A DNA stretch of 64,000 nucleotides from JAGVPT01 sp963827085 (GCA_963827085.1 CAWGZY010000003.1:248001-312000), one strand, 5' to 3'; positions 52,101-62,046 are shown, counted from the first letter of the stretch. Notes: generated by a model not told the origin, from the letters alone. Translations and numbers: made by a program.

Positions 52101-52552
52101 TAATCCCCACTTGTTACACCAGCAGTTCCAAACGCATCGTTAAAGAGATCTTCTCCGTTCAGTGTAACCGGATTTATAGAAAGACCAGACCAGTTTACAT
52201 AGAATACGTAAGCATGGCCATTACCGTCATTTGGATAATAATCGTTTGACACCCATGCAGTCAATTTTGCAGAATCGATGACTGAACCCGGCGGTATTGT
52301 TGACAAATCAAATTTATATATTACGTCATAAGAAGAATATTCATCATTAGTAACACCGGTTGCCCCTATATAGTTAATATTAGTTTTGATATAGCTTGTA
52401 TCCACTCCATTGCGAGTCATGTCGGTGAATAATGTTGCGCCGTAAGTTGTAAATGTGGGATTAATCGGTGTCTGTTGAGAAAAACTTATAGTCGATATCA
52501 TGAACAATAAAATGCTCATGTATAATATTCTTTGAACCCTTCGGAATTTCAT
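49154..52552 (-). CDS. Large secreted protein with T9SS type A sorting domain
   Basis: 1132 residues. A signal peptide (ILLFMISTISFSQ) precedes a long beta-rich body with no domain I can name; it has many Tyr/Asn/Ser/Thr and repeated YxxNxxxS-type turns. The last 80 residues are a C-terminal T9SS domain: NYPNPFNPSTTINYQIP, LKIYDALGREVKTLL, HLASGVYFYSIHASDFV and the basic end KKMMLIK. The protein should cross the outer membrane and be attached or released at the surface. GGAGAG precedes the ATG. Confidence 0.9.
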   Translation of the reverse strand: MKFRRVQRILYMSILLFMISTISFSQQTPINPTFTTYGATLFTDMTRNGVDTSYIKTNINYIGATGVTNDEYSSYDVIYKFDLSTIPPGSVIDSAKLTAWVSNDYYPNDGNGHAYVFYVNWSGLSINPVTLNGEDLFNDAFGTAGVTSGDYGDTVRNVNVVSDVQNSLQQGYVCFGGDSPYGGGYGELRSDCELHLTLHIVYQLAINVKVYQNFSTSVSTGGTVGYWEGGPSFASINVGTPVPLGAGIAAFLGTQSIVFNPHTYNNEKYNEWYEGSAVEPDVLNQHEFTVGAGFPNSVTSQLEPIVSGPSVHVNLLEGGNLTSPTVQFADPWYINYPDSKYNNLRNQGISAPPITRSAPFTPDLTTQFDQGYTYKGVFLYQSGPPYWTPPYYSINAPSPQSLTINGQNFSSIFQNWTTSSASVSQPTSATTPVVFTSSGGSVTANYKGIHLSNDASAFTDNSVKKVVETTDGVLHQVYTSSMAGVSHVWYETSTNQGTTWSLMNNGQPLDGTNGGKCPSIAVDNTLINQDGYGVVIVFQQQGAQGGVSGSTFTLQLMNFFQHLSNYNTINMTQTLFSEPKDAYSTTNANPNIVWGDASGDFLATWERKNTYQTDTAGINYEYGQLSNNVYTIYGGSPNHVIGTDANSIYASISCNYGATPNSWGYDLAYHLAWEEYVNSTTSHINWCALIEFLNPISIWQYTPDLSLFDNITKQSSYVLNVRPSVIALTDTNAMVWWTGDIDGHGTYYNVNAVGTNPSTHSAFSFGGAAVRSVSANSAGNTSNYYVAYSMNYPSSNWYNRAALGSAFYNFVTLNTTGQDIQLSNGPSSSSMYVSSYSPFSLPYYFNTSQSLNAGGLSKENSNQEFYIRGISLKRGALGLSYFFEDLVVDGNSIDFVDAPDSTDYGILGNVNKVFVTKPFAINSNSNFSFTEYSGFADSTVAAQVLGTSGYAAYKVELVDNATNAVIGTIRNTTMKSSNAAASSVVPCILNTRGVGSRTVVVRITYTTNLDSVKTGLMKGYATVNPTAGLAKASLNELTLGELDVPTSYALDQNYPNPFNPSTTINYQIPKDGLVTLKIYDALGREVKTLLDEYKSTGKYSVQFDASHLASGVYFYSIHASDFVDVKKMMLIK

Positions 52553-52828
52553 AACTTCTCTCCTTTCAATAAAAAGTGTTTTTTAAAGTTCCACTTTTTG
52601 TTATATTAGCCATTGCAAACAAAAAGGCGCTCTGCACCCGCGAGGGTGTAAGGTAAACGGCTCCTTCGTTTGCGTTGTAGCGGCGGCGGCGTGTTGATCC
52701 ACGTTGTCGCCGTTTTATTTCTCCGTCATGGCGGTATCCTCCCTTCTTCTATCATTTCGAACTCATTTCTGATGACAAAGTGATTACCAAAGTTAATTTG
52801 GCCTATTTTTTCATTCCCCCCGTTTTCA
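52553..52828 (-). other. Structured leader region between lipoprotein and T9SS genes
   Basis: On the minus strand a GGGAGG box precedes ATG 52729 and a five-codon frame (MTEK, stop). Then come a hairpin CGGCG...CGTG-GATCAA-CACG...CGCCG and a second stem CACCC-TCGC-GGGTG followed nine bases later by TTTTTG. It lies between the two surface-protein genes. It may be a terminator plus leader, or an attenuator; this is pattern-based. Confidence 0.4.
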
Positions 52829-53893
52829 CTATCGCTTTCCGATGATGGCCACTGCATTTTGCCCGCTCAACCCGACTGTAACCATGAGATTTCCCTTTAC
52901 GGCTATTCGTCCCAATGCCCCAGCGGTGTAAGGGATAGCATCCTTGTAGTTGTGCCAAGTGCTCCCATTGTAATGAACTAACTCAAAAAAACTTCCCGCT
53001 ACGAACACGTCATTGGTGCCGTTTCCTCGAACACCTCCCGATGCGTAGCTTGTTACGACACCCGACGGATAGACACTCCAGCTTGGGTCACTGAGCGATG
53101 ACTTTTGACCGACGCCGGAGCCGACAACATAATATTTCGTTTCAGGAACGAACCAGATGCCTTTAGCAAAAGGTAAGAGTCCATTAGTGCTGAGTTGGGA
53201 AACGGAATTGTCAGGATGGATTTGCAGGATCATATTGGCGGTGGAATCAGGATTTGAGGCTATTGCAAGAATTTCCCATTGGCCAGCAGAGTTTTGAACG
53301 CCCCAGATGTCATTGATTGGCAGATTTGTTCCGCTTTCGATCTTAGTCCAACTGCTGCCGTCGTAGTGGGCAATTGAACCTCCATTGCCAACCACATATA
53401 AGTTAGTGCTGTTGGCTCCCCATATCTTGTTGATTAGATTTTGCCCCCAAAGCGAGAGTGGGAGATCGACTTCGTTGAATTGCACTCCATCCCAGTGCTG
53501 CACACCATTACCAGCTAGCCAAATGTCTTTTGGAGCAAAGCCATATATACATTGGATAGGATGATAGAAAGGTTGGCCTTGGTAGTTATATGGCACCTTT
53601 TGAGTAGTCCAAGAATTTCCACTCCAAATCGCCAGATTATATGGCTCCGGGTCATACTGACCTGCTGAATCAGCCAGATAAATTCCTCCCACTGCATAAA
53701 CAACTGTGTCATTAATAATCGCCACATCGTTTAATATGCTTCCTCCAGCGTTGCCAAATGTAAATGTCTGAAATGTAAATGCATGGCTTGTCGTGTCAGA
53801 TCCGGTGGGCGAAGATGGGGCAACTGGATTTTTCTTGCATGTGAGCGCACAAAAAGAAAATAGAATAAACAAAACGAATGACGTTGTTTTCAT
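52829..53893 (-). CDS. Lipoprotein with beta-propeller-like repeats
   Basis: 354 residues. The signal ends LTCKKNP, giving a lipidated Cys about residue 19. The body has repeated W-containing blades such as LAIWSGNSWTTQKVP, VQHWDGVQF, IAHYDGSSWTKIES and LVHYNGSTWHNYKDA, typical of 'glucosyltransferase-like' or propeller lipoproteins of Ignavibacteria. Probably exposed at the outer membrane. No enzyme motif is seen. Transcribed toward the T9SS gene. Confidence 0.8.
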   Translation of the reverse strand: MKTTSFVLFILFSFCALTCKKNPVAPSSPTGSDTTSHAFTFQTFTFGNAGGSILNDVAIINDTVVYAVGGIYLADSAGQYDPEPYNLAIWSGNSWTTQKVPYNYQGQPFYHPIQCIYGFAPKDIWLAGNGVQHWDGVQFNEVDLPLSLWGQNLINKIWGANSTNLYVVGNGGSIAHYDGSSWTKIESGTNLPINDIWGVQNSAGQWEILAIASNPDSTANMILQIHPDNSVSQLSTNGLLPFAKGIWFVPETKYYVVGSGVGQKSSLSDPSWSVYPSGVVTSYASGGVRGNGTNDVFVAGSFFELVHYNGSTWHNYKDAIPYTAGALGRIAVKGNLMVTVGLSGQNAVAIIGKR

Positions 53894-54999
53894 TTTAGAA
53901 TATGAATTGGGGACCGTAGATAATCAAAGAATGCATCTCCTCCAACTCGATGCAAAAAAGCTGGGAGGGGGATGAATAGTTTCTCTGTAGACAACATAGG
54001 GCACAAAAAATATTCTGGACTTCGTTTCTGCGAAATGCAGAGAGGATGGAAGTAATTTGCTACCCTGACTGCAATGTCACCCCGCCTTTCCGACAATTGC
54101 ATAAAACTTCATTACTCGTGGAAAATGTATAAATTCGCAAAATAAATGTCAAGACAAATTTTCCTTCACAAACATAAAAAAAGCAATTTGTTTTGAATTG
54201 AAAAGCGAGACGCAATGTGCTCATGAGTTAATATCCACCCATCAGCACATTCTTCGCACGTCGATTCTGTTTATCCTTTCGGGGTGCATCGACAGGCTTT
54301 ATTCGCCGAGGTGACTGATATTTATATATCCGGCGGGATGGTTATAATGGAGTTTTTGATCTGATGAAATTTATTTGCAATTGCCGGATTATGGGATTCG
54401 GTCAAATCTTCGCCATAAGGATGAAGAAAAAAAAATACCGTCTCACATTCGCACCTCGAATTCGACCCGCCGGCCCGCCGTTACTCCGAAGTAGAAGCAT
54501 CGTCATGTGGATCTCCCGCCAGACTGCTTGCGGTGAAACAGAATGGAGAACGAACGGATCCGGCTGAAGCAAAATCGCTTTTATTTCGCTTATCGACCGC
54601 GATCTCTCGCCGAGGCGATGGTGTATACTGGCCCGGGAAGCTAAAATTTCTTAATCAACGGCCATTTTTCTTCCATTTTGGCCATTTTGGGATCAAAAAA
54701 AGATGAGATTCCGCTTGTACGTTTCCGGAAAAAGACCTATACTTATAGTTAGAAATAAGAACATATACATCACACCCGCAAGCGACCCTGCCTCGCAGTT
54801 CCGTTCGGCTGATCCAAATTTCCCCTGAAAGCTTTTATGAAATCCATCGCACCCACATCGGTATGTTGCACTCCCCCGATGGATAATCGTTTTGAAGTTC
54901 ACGACACCGGCTTCGCCTTTTGTGCTGAACGTCGCGTGAAACTTCCTCCGAGACTCGCGTTCGCTTTTGTCGAGCGTGCATTCACAAGGAAACACATCC
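53894..54999. other. 1.1 kb region without a convincing gene
   Basis: Frames here are short (67-141 codons), lack ribosome-binding sites and conflict with one another. A 141-codon minus-strand frame (54693-55118) runs through the start of the replication gene and is a shadow. The stretch may contain the promoter or replication-origin sequence for the downstream primase/helicase gene, but no iterons or direct repeats stood out. Confidence 0.5.
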
Positions 55000-57084
55000 A
55001 TGGAACAAACTTCCGAAAACAAAAAGATTACACTGAGTTTAGCTCCGGCCAATCCTGATCCGAAGTTGAACACGGCGTTTGAAGCACAAAGTGTTTCACT
55101 CACAGAGTTGGGATCCATTCTGACGACTCACAATTATTCAAACATCATCTGGCGCTCTGATCATCGCTTGGAAGATAATTTTGATCGGGCTGAATCTATC
55201 ATCATCGACATTGACTCCGGGATGACTATTGAAGCTGCCCGTTCCCTCCTTCGCAAAGCTCGCATCAACTATGCGCTTCTCACTACAAAGAGTCATACGG
55301 AAACACAGCATAGATTTCGTCTCGTGGTATTTATCAATCGCCCGATTCTTTCTATTGAGGATTACAAACGGATTATCCCCGAAATTCGTGTAAACCGGTT
55401 TCCTGCTTGGGATCCGAATACGCTTGACGGTGCTCGCTTCTACTTTGCGTCACCGCAAGAAGCATTTTTTGAGTTATGGCTTGATGGGAAAGATTATGAG
55501 GTCGACCGTGATCCCATCACATTGAACATGCGCGAATTCGTGGAAAAGGCATTTCCTAATAATCTTTTAGTTAAGACAACTGAAGGATCTGCTGTGAGCG
55601 TGTCTGAACTTAAGGAGCACACGATAATTTTCTGCCCATTTCATGAAGATTCAAACCCTTCAGCATTTCTCGACATCTCATCGAGTGCAAAGAATACGTT
55701 CATCCATTGTTCTTCGTGTAATAAAACGTACTGGATGCGACGGGAATCTATACCGGTAGAAGAAGCACTCGACTCCTTCTGGTCTGTGGGCAAATCCATT
55801 TTCCAATTCGTCATTCAGGAAAATGAATTTATATCGTCTGAATTAGGAAAGGATAAATTATTCATTATGACGGATGCATTTGACAAGGCAGACAAGGACC
55901 GCATTTTCGCATCGCTCGTTGAAACAAAACACATGCCGGCACTGCGACGCGTAAACTATCTTGGCGATCCTTCGGTAGTTCATACAACGCTTACCGTCTC
56001 TCCCGAATCAGGCTGCGTGGATGTCAGTGTTAGTCCCGCTGCTGTACTTATCAGCGACAATGCCTTCGTAGACCGATTTCTGGTTGGCCGATTTGGCACA
56101 GAAGCTGCAGCAATCAAAGACTGGTTGGCCGTCTATGCTCACAGCAATTACTCCAAGTTACCGATCCTGATCGTAACCGGGAAACGCGGCTGTGGCAAGA
56201 ACACTTTCGCAGAGATGGTCATGGCGATGTATCCGTCACTATCTCAGTTCTGGCGGGGCTTCCTTGCAAACTTCACTGATGAGGTGGAAAAGAAGCTGCT
56301 CGTTGCCGATGAAGCCTTCTCCGATAACCCCATCCATTATTCTCACTTGAAATCGTTGATTGGAGCGAGTGAACACGTCGTCAATAAAAAATACCAACAA
56401 CCATATCAGGTGAAGAACAATTTGAACATCATCATTCTCTCAAATTCAAAAATCCCGATTTACGTCAATCCATCCGAGTTGCCGACCAGTGAGCGGAACA
56501 ATCAATTCCTTGTCGTAGAATTCCAGCCATTACAGGGGCCGATTGATCCGAGTCTAGGGCAGAAGCTTGCTGATCGGATTGGTAACTATATCAGGACTGA
56601 ACTGAAAGAACGATATGATCGAATGGTGTTTCAGGGTTATCGATACAGCATCCCGGTCCCGATCACCGAGGCCGAAAAATCGCTGTTCAGAAATAATGGA
56701 AACGAAATCGACGATGCTGCCTCCATTATCGTCGACAATCTGAGAATGATGATGGCCGATCCTTCATACAATCCTAATGGACCTGCTGACCATACAGCTC
56801 GGATATTTGTGAAGCAACACGGACTCTTGCCCGTCGATTGGGTACAATGGCAGCTTAGGGACCACCGATTCGAAAGTACCAAAATTCTAAAACGCCTGGT
56901 AGATATGGAGGTATTTCCATCGCTAACGAAGAGACGACCACAGATCAATAATAACCGTCAGATGTGTTATGAACTCACAGCGAAGTTCCGGGAGGAGCTG
57001 AAAGCAATGGTAGAAGCAAAACAGGCGCCCTTATGGCAAGGATGCCAAGCGGTGCCCGACCTCTCTGGCACCGTAACGCCCTAG
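55000..57084 (+). CDS. Primase/SF3 helicase replication protein of a mobile element
   Basis: 694 residues. The N-terminal domain resembles an archaeo-eukaryotic-type primase (IIIDIDSG at about 67-74 and HRFRLVVFINRP). A zinc finger follows: CPFHEDSNPSAF at about 212 and CSSC at about 237, like DnaG/CHC2. The C-terminal half is a superfamily 3-type helicase: Walker A TGKRGCGKN (about 393-401), Walker B LLVADEAF and sensor IIILSNSKIPIYV. Such fused proteins replicate phages, satellites or plasmids. ATG 55000 has AGGA upstream; a TTG at 54967 is less likely. Confidence 0.85.
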   Translation: MEQTSENKKITLSLAPANPDPKLNTAFEAQSVSLTELGSILTTHNYSNIIWRSDHRLEDNFDRAESIIIDIDSGMTIEAARSLLRKARINYALLTTKSHTETQHRFRLVVFINRPILSIEDYKRIIPEIRVNRFPAWDPNTLDGARFYFASPQEAFFELWLDGKDYEVDRDPITLNMREFVEKAFPNNLLVKTTEGSAVSVSELKEHTIIFCPFHEDSNPSAFLDISSSAKNTFIHCSSCNKTYWMRRESIPVEEALDSFWSVGKSIFQFVIQENEFISSELGKDKLFIMTDAFDKADKDRIFASLVETKHMPALRRVNYLGDPSVVHTTLTVSPESGCVDVSVSPAAVLISDNAFVDRFLVGRFGTEAAAIKDWLAVYAHSNYSKLPILIVTGKRGCGKNTFAEMVMAMYPSLSQFWRGFLANFTDEVEKKLLVADEAFSDNPIHYSHLKSLIGASEHVVNKKYQQPYQVKNNLNIIILSNSKIPIYVNPSELPTSERNNQFLVVEFQPLQGPIDPSLGQKLADRIGNYIRTELKERYDRMVFQGYRYSIPVPITEAEKSLFRNNGNEIDDAASIIVDNLRMMMADPSYNPNGPADHTARIFVKQHGLLPVDWVQWQLRDHRFESTKILKRLVDMEVFPSLTKRRPQINNNRQMCYELTAKFREELKAMVEAKQAPLWQGCQAVPDLSGTVTP

Positions 57085-57358
57085 ATTATAATGACTTAAG
57101 ATGAAGTGGCACAGATGCCACGACTTTTTAAAAAAGAATGTAAAAAAAAGAGGAGGAGGCTATATGCAGTGTATAGAAAAGTTTTCAAAAACATGTGCCA
57201 TTCGTTCCACTCTGCCATTGTGCAGGATTATCAAGGGTTTTCGGTAGAAAATGGTGCCAGCGTTCTCAGTTCATCCTGGCAGCGTTGGCACCGGGTTATC
57301 CCAGAGGTGAGCGGGTCAACCCTATGGATAGAAAAACACTATTAGTATGAGGACGACA

Positions 57359-57646
57359 ATGAAAAAGACACTGACAGAGAAGCAAAGAACCGTGCTGAAT
57401 TATTTGGCACTATATAATAGAACGTACGGGCGCAGTGCTTCTCAGGAAGAAATTGCGCGCAACACTTTCGTAAAGCATCAGGCGAACACACGTTACTACC
57501 TGAATGCGCTTGCGAGGAAAGGATACATCGAGTTTATTCCGTATGAACCGAGAGGGGTAAAGGTATTATTGATGGCGGAGCCTGAATCTCTTGTCACAGA
57601 AGACGTGACGAAAACACAGGCTATAGCTGTGAATGAGATCAGTTGA
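57359..57646 (+). CDS. LexA-type winged-helix DNA-binding protein
   Basis: 95 residues. LTEKQRTVLNYLALYNRTYG and RSASQEEIARNTFVKHQANT then RYYLNALARKGYIEF follow the LexA N-terminal winged helix, including the first-helix and recognition-helix positions. There is no autoprotease domain. It probably represses element genes. It follows the replication gene on the same strand. ATG 57347 four codons upstream is possible. Confidence 0.78.
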   Translation: MKKTLTEKQRTVLNYLALYNRTYGRSASQEEIARNTFVKHQANTRYYLNALARKGYIEFIPYEPRGVKVLLMAEPESLVTEDVTKTQAIAVNEIS

Positions 57647-57828
57647 TGAGTATAGGTTTTTTTGCGATGAATAACAGGAATCAAGAAATATCCGCCCTAA
57701 AAACGGACGAGCCCGTATTCGGTTCTCTGGGTTCCGCGCTCTTCACGTTTAATATATTTAGTACTCTACTAGTAGGGCGAATGGGTGGCGTGTCACACTG
57801 AAAATGAACAATAGCAAGAAGGAATCGT

Positions 57829-58221
57829 ATGGCAAGACTAACAAAAACACTTCAACAGAATTTGACGGAATTCTCTGTCTCGAAAACGTTTGATGACGCT
57901 CTCGTAGAATGGGAATGGACGGAAAAATGCGTGAGCGTCATCCTTGAGGAGCGCTATGTATGTGATCTTTGTAATAGACATATTAAGTATGGATTTGAGA
58001 TTTTTAATGACTTCAACGGCGAAGGGTTGTGGATATGCAGGTGTTGCCTCAAGGCTTATATTCGACACGTCCATTTTTGGAAACCTATTTCAAAGGAAGA
58101 GATTCTCTCCAAGATAAAATACCAGCAACAGAGCGCGAGAGTCGTTCGGAAATATCACGAGCGAGTGGAAGCGGGAGCTAACGAATTTGGCTTTTTCGAA
58201 GATCCTCCAAGCCGCCACTAA
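57829..58221 (+). CDS. Small protein with a two-CxxC zinc motif
   Basis: 130 residues, unrecognised. CDLCNRH near residue 45 and CRCC near residue 64 suggest one zinc site. The rest is charged, with an aromatic-rich start (DDALVEWEWTEKC). It may be an element-encoded DNA- or RNA-binding protein. An AAGAAGGA box precedes the ATG. It is convergent with the ATPase remnant. Confidence 0.65.
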   Translation: MARLTKTLQQNLTEFSVSKTFDDALVEWEWTEKCVSVILEERYVCDLCNRHIKYGFEIFNDFNGEGLWICRCCLKAYIRHVHFWKPISKEEILSKIKYQQQSARVVRKYHERVEAGANEFGFFEDPPSRH

Positions 58222-58386
58222 AAAAGACAATCGCTTAGTGTGAAGCTACACCGCGTATGCATAGTCGTCGCCGGTTGGAACCATCGGGTTGAGTCGCTGG
58301 GCTATTCCTCGACGACAAACAATTGATGCACTTAATGGCGAATCGACTGACCGATGCGGTGGCGACGAAGCATTTAATATTAGTGA

Positions 58387-60940
58387 TCACGTCCGCCGGC
58401 TTTGAAGAGACTCAATAAGTGCTAGTATGTTCCGAAGATCTTCCTCAAGTCGGTCGGGATTAGGGAGCTCAACCGGAGCCTCTTCAGATTGAGAGTGTTC
58501 GTATCTGGAATAAGCCGTCATGATATCATCGATAAAGCTGCAATCTTCGGGCGTGATTTTTGCTAAGAACTCGATCTTATTCTTAGTCTGCACTTCGGCG
58601 CTGTATCTTCGCACTATTCCGTTGAGGAGATCAGATTCAACAACTTGCTCAATCAGGATGCGAATCGAACGGCATATGTACGTCGCTTGAGCTTCATACG
58701 CTACTTCATCCGTCTGGTACGCTCGCTTGGCGGCAGCGAGGTTTTCACTGATGAGTCGATTTACTGTGGGTTTTGTCTTGGTGAGATTAATTGGGAGTTC
58801 GGCAATCTCGCCGATTTTTAGGCGACTCAAGCAAACGAGATTAGTGGGAATATTCAGCTTGTCGCTATATTTTTGCAATAAGCCAACCAATGACAACCTA
58901 TGCGTGAATACGAGCACCTGACGGGAACGAGATAGGGCGACGAGACGCTTAGCGGTGGCTTCTTCGTAAATGTGATCGAGGGACGAAATGGGATCATCAA
59001 ATATGAATGTCGTCTGAGATCCGCGGCCTTCTGTGTCTGCAAGAAAAGCGGCAAGGGAGACGATGCGCAACTCGCCTTCGCTCAGGATTTCAGAAGTCGG
59101 TACTTGGGCAGTGGAACTCCGGAGCGTGATGCGATGGTACACGCGCCCAACTTCAGCTCGGGTCTTCTTGAGATCGACGAGCAAGCGTTCAGCCCCCAAC
59201 GTTTTCAACTCATCTTTGAATCGTTGGACGTAAGCGGCAGTAATGAGTTCTTCGGCAATGGCCGATTTGCGACGAGAAAGAGCGGCTGTATTTGTAAGAT
59301 CTTCAGCGACTCGAAGTCTGCTTATTTCTCTCAAATGCAAAATCTCTGCATCTATTGCGGACCGCTGTTGGCTTAACCATTTTCGAGAAGAAAGATTGCG
59401 GCGATTAATTTCAAGCTGGTCACGATTTTGTCCCCTCGCGTCTTCATCAGATGCTAGTGCGAGCGTTTCCAATTCCGCGGATAGGGCATCGAGGAGTTGG
59501 ATAATTTCATTTCGGGGAAGGGAAAGTATTTCTTCAAAACTGGTTGCAGTGAGAACTGATTGCCTACGAGCTGTAAGTATGTTGGAGAACTCGATCAGTG
59601 CTTGACCCAATTGTTCGTTTATGTATCCAATTGAGTCAATTCTAGCAAGGAGCGATTCACTGGTGGGTGGGATTAGCAGAGATGTTTCCAGGTCCTGAAG
59701 TTGACGAACTGCAGTCTCCGCTTGCACCTGTAAATCGCTTCTGACGAACTCTTCGAATGAACGAAGGCGAACTTGAGCTTGTTGATCAAGATCGTTTTGA
59801 CAAAGCACGCAGCGAGAACCTTCGGTAGTGTTTGGAAACGGAATGTGGGGGTACGCGACTTCATTGGAGTGACCTTCGCGCAGCTTCCCATAGAAGTCGC
59901 CATGATTCACTACCAACGCCGGATAGCGGTGCTTTCGCAAATACTCTTTCGGAGTCTTCTTCGGCTGCTCGATGCCTAACTTCACTTTCATGTTTGACGC
60001 GCAAGTATGTACGGCAATGTTCGTCATCGAGTGAGGCGTAATTATTCCTAAGGTCAGTAGAAAGTTGTGTCAATGACGTGCGTTGACGCCGAAGCATGCT
60101 GGCCCTAGCATTGGGATTGGGTTCGGCGAGCCTTGCAGTAGTCTGTTGAAGTTCATTTTCATTCAAATCGGTCCATGATGTGATCTGGCTAATCTCTTGA
60201 GCGGTGCATTCTGCATTGATGTTGTTATACCATATGCCTGTTTCAGTCGTAGCAAATTCTGGCGGAAGTGCTGGCTTACGACTTGTGAGGGCAGCGACAC
60301 TTGCATTGATGCGAGCTCTCAGTTCTTCGCACGCAAAAGTAAGTTGTGTAAATAAGCGGAGTAGCCATGGTTCAAATGTGACTTCATTTTCTTCATCTAC
60401 ATAAACAAGTCCAGATGCTGTATCGTATATGTCAATTGTCTGGAGCTCAGGAATCGGTTGTCCAGACCATAAGGCAGTGGCCGCTTGGCCGTCAAGTTCA
60501 AAATCGATTTGCGCCGATTGTGCTTGTGGATCTGCAGCAAAAACATTAACCAACAATTCACCGCGATGTCGACTGCCGGAGGCGTGTTGAAGCAATCTGA
60601 CATAGCCTGACTTACCGGACCCATTTCTCCCATAGACAATTGAAAGTGCAGTTGAGCCCAGGAGCAAAGGTTTCGTCGGTTGAAGCGCGTTGATACCTTG
60701 AACATGGCTAATGGATCGGAGTCGAATAGGTATGGATACTTCAGGGGGTTGGAGACTGCCGGCAGCTATGCCAGCGTAAACAGTCAGCTGATTCGCGGCT
60801 TCATTGAGACAAATGGTCAATAGCTCTGTGTAGTCCTGATTCAATAATGAACGAGATTGAACAACGCGCCGTGCTGCATCCTGAATCCAGTGAGGTCGAT
60901 TTTGAAACCAATCCTCTAGTTCTCGATAATCTATTGCCAT
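58387..60940 (-). pseudogene. RloC-like AAA_13 ATPase, broken by a one-base insertion
   Basis: Two overlapping frames together give about 850 residues. The first (60940 to 59861) has Walker A GRNGSGKSG at 104-112 and ends EAARRSLQ. The second (to 58387) has the CVLCQNDL zinc-hook-like motif between coiled coils, FIFDDPISSLDH (Walker B) and VFTHRLS. Removing one base at 59871 joins them as EAARRYSNEVAYP. RloC/PrrC-type proteins have this layout with a C-terminal anticodon nuclease; RILIE and RYEHSQ here are candidate catalytic residues. The ATG has GGAG upstream. It is a defence-type gene, probably inactive unless the insertion is a sequencing error. Confidence 0.8.
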
Positions 60941-61214
60941 ATACTCTTCTCCGATATTTTATCGGCACCGAGCCGCAAAGATTCGGCTTGATCGAATAAT
61001 TTAGCTGACGGTAAAATCTATAAGATTGAGACCGCCGCAGCATATCGAAATACGATTAAGCTTTTGCGTCGAACCGCCACACGATCAGAATCGATACTTG
61101 GGCGAAAAGGCTAAACGGTATTTTTTTCCCTTCCGCACAATTCAGCGTCGGGATCAGCTCAGCGACTAGCTAGGGCGTAGCTTCATTTAGTGTCAATGGA
61201 TAAATGTTTAGGTG

Positions 61215-61892
61215 CTATTTGAGCAGGTGTAATGCATTTGAGAATACCTGTTTCGCAATTTCAAATAATAAACGCCCACGCTCTGTGTCGAGAGAAAGCG
61301 AAGTTGCTATTCCAATAATTGTTGAAAGTAAGAGGCTTTTCCAGTCAATCTTGTTTAAACGATCGACTGAGTCAGTTAGATATTTAAGGCGTTGGTCGAC
61401 CTGAATGAGTTGTTCTTCAATAGGTTGGAACGATTCTATAATGCGTAGACGGAAAGCCGCGATTGCGATACGAAGTGCTTCCTGTTCGTGAGGCGCAAAG
61501 TTGGTAGCGTCCCCCAAGTTGAATTCTGAAGGGCCAAATATGTCATGTTCTTCTTGGCTCATAGCCCACAAATCTGGAGTTGTTTGCTCTTCGAGATAAG
61601 TTTTGACATGTTCATTTAGCCAATAAATAAAGCGAGAGTGTATACTTTCAAGGCTTGTATACTCCATTTCGGGATAGATGTCTCCGTCTCCCGAGTTCGG
61701 ACTAAACCCTTTGAATACACATTCGTAGGCTTTGTACGAGTCTGGGCTATTTCTAATGATGAAGGAAAGCGGCGTGCCGATGAGCTCAATCACAAATTCA
61801 GACTTCAAGCCATCATAGCCCCTAAAGAGTTTAGGATCGAAGTGTTGTTCAGAAATGATCTTAAGAAATGAATTTCTGTCTTTCTTTAACAT
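61215..61892 (-). CDS. Unknown protein upstream of the RloC-like gene
   Basis: 225 residues, not recognised. The N-terminal half is mixed alpha/beta (LKSEFVIELIGTPLSFIIR). A coiled-coil-like stretch (IEEQLIQVDQRLKYLTDSV) leads to a hydrophobic segment WKSLLLSTIIGIATSLSL that could be one transmembrane helix, then an amphipathic helix to the end. It is transcribed toward the ATPase gene with a 274-base gap that holds no gene. A membrane-associated partner or effector is a guess. Confidence 0.65.
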   Translation of the reverse strand: MLKKDRNSFLKIISEQHFDPKLFRGYDGLKSEFVIELIGTPLSFIIRNSPDSYKAYECVFKGFSPNSGDGDIYPEMEYTSLESIHSRFIYWLNEHVKTYLEEQTTPDLWAMSQEEHDIFGPSEFNLGDATNFAPHEQEALRIAIAAFRLRIIESFQPIEEQLIQVDQRLKYLTDSVDRLNKIDWKSLLLSTIIGIATSLSLDTERGRLLFEIAKQVFSNALHLLK

Positions 61893-62046
61893 TCTATTTT
61901 ACCGTTGCAGATGTTCTACTTGTCTGACTTGTTTGGCGGCGAAATGTGCTCCGCCCTGATGATCTGAGCTAAGCTACGGCGACGTGACTGCCACAGTTCT
62001 TTTTTCGTTCAAACTCCGTATGCACCGTCTCATCTGATTAACAGAT

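Noticed and set aside
54364..54567. A 67-codon plus-strand frame in the 1.1 kb gap
   Set aside because: Arg/Ser-rich, unlike its neighbours in codon use, and with no supporting signal.
57106..57345. A 79-codon plus-strand frame after the replication gene
   Set aside because: No domain, unusual composition. A shorter 28-codon frame with a GGAGGAGG box starts near 57164 in another frame, but it also has no recognisable content, so neither is called.
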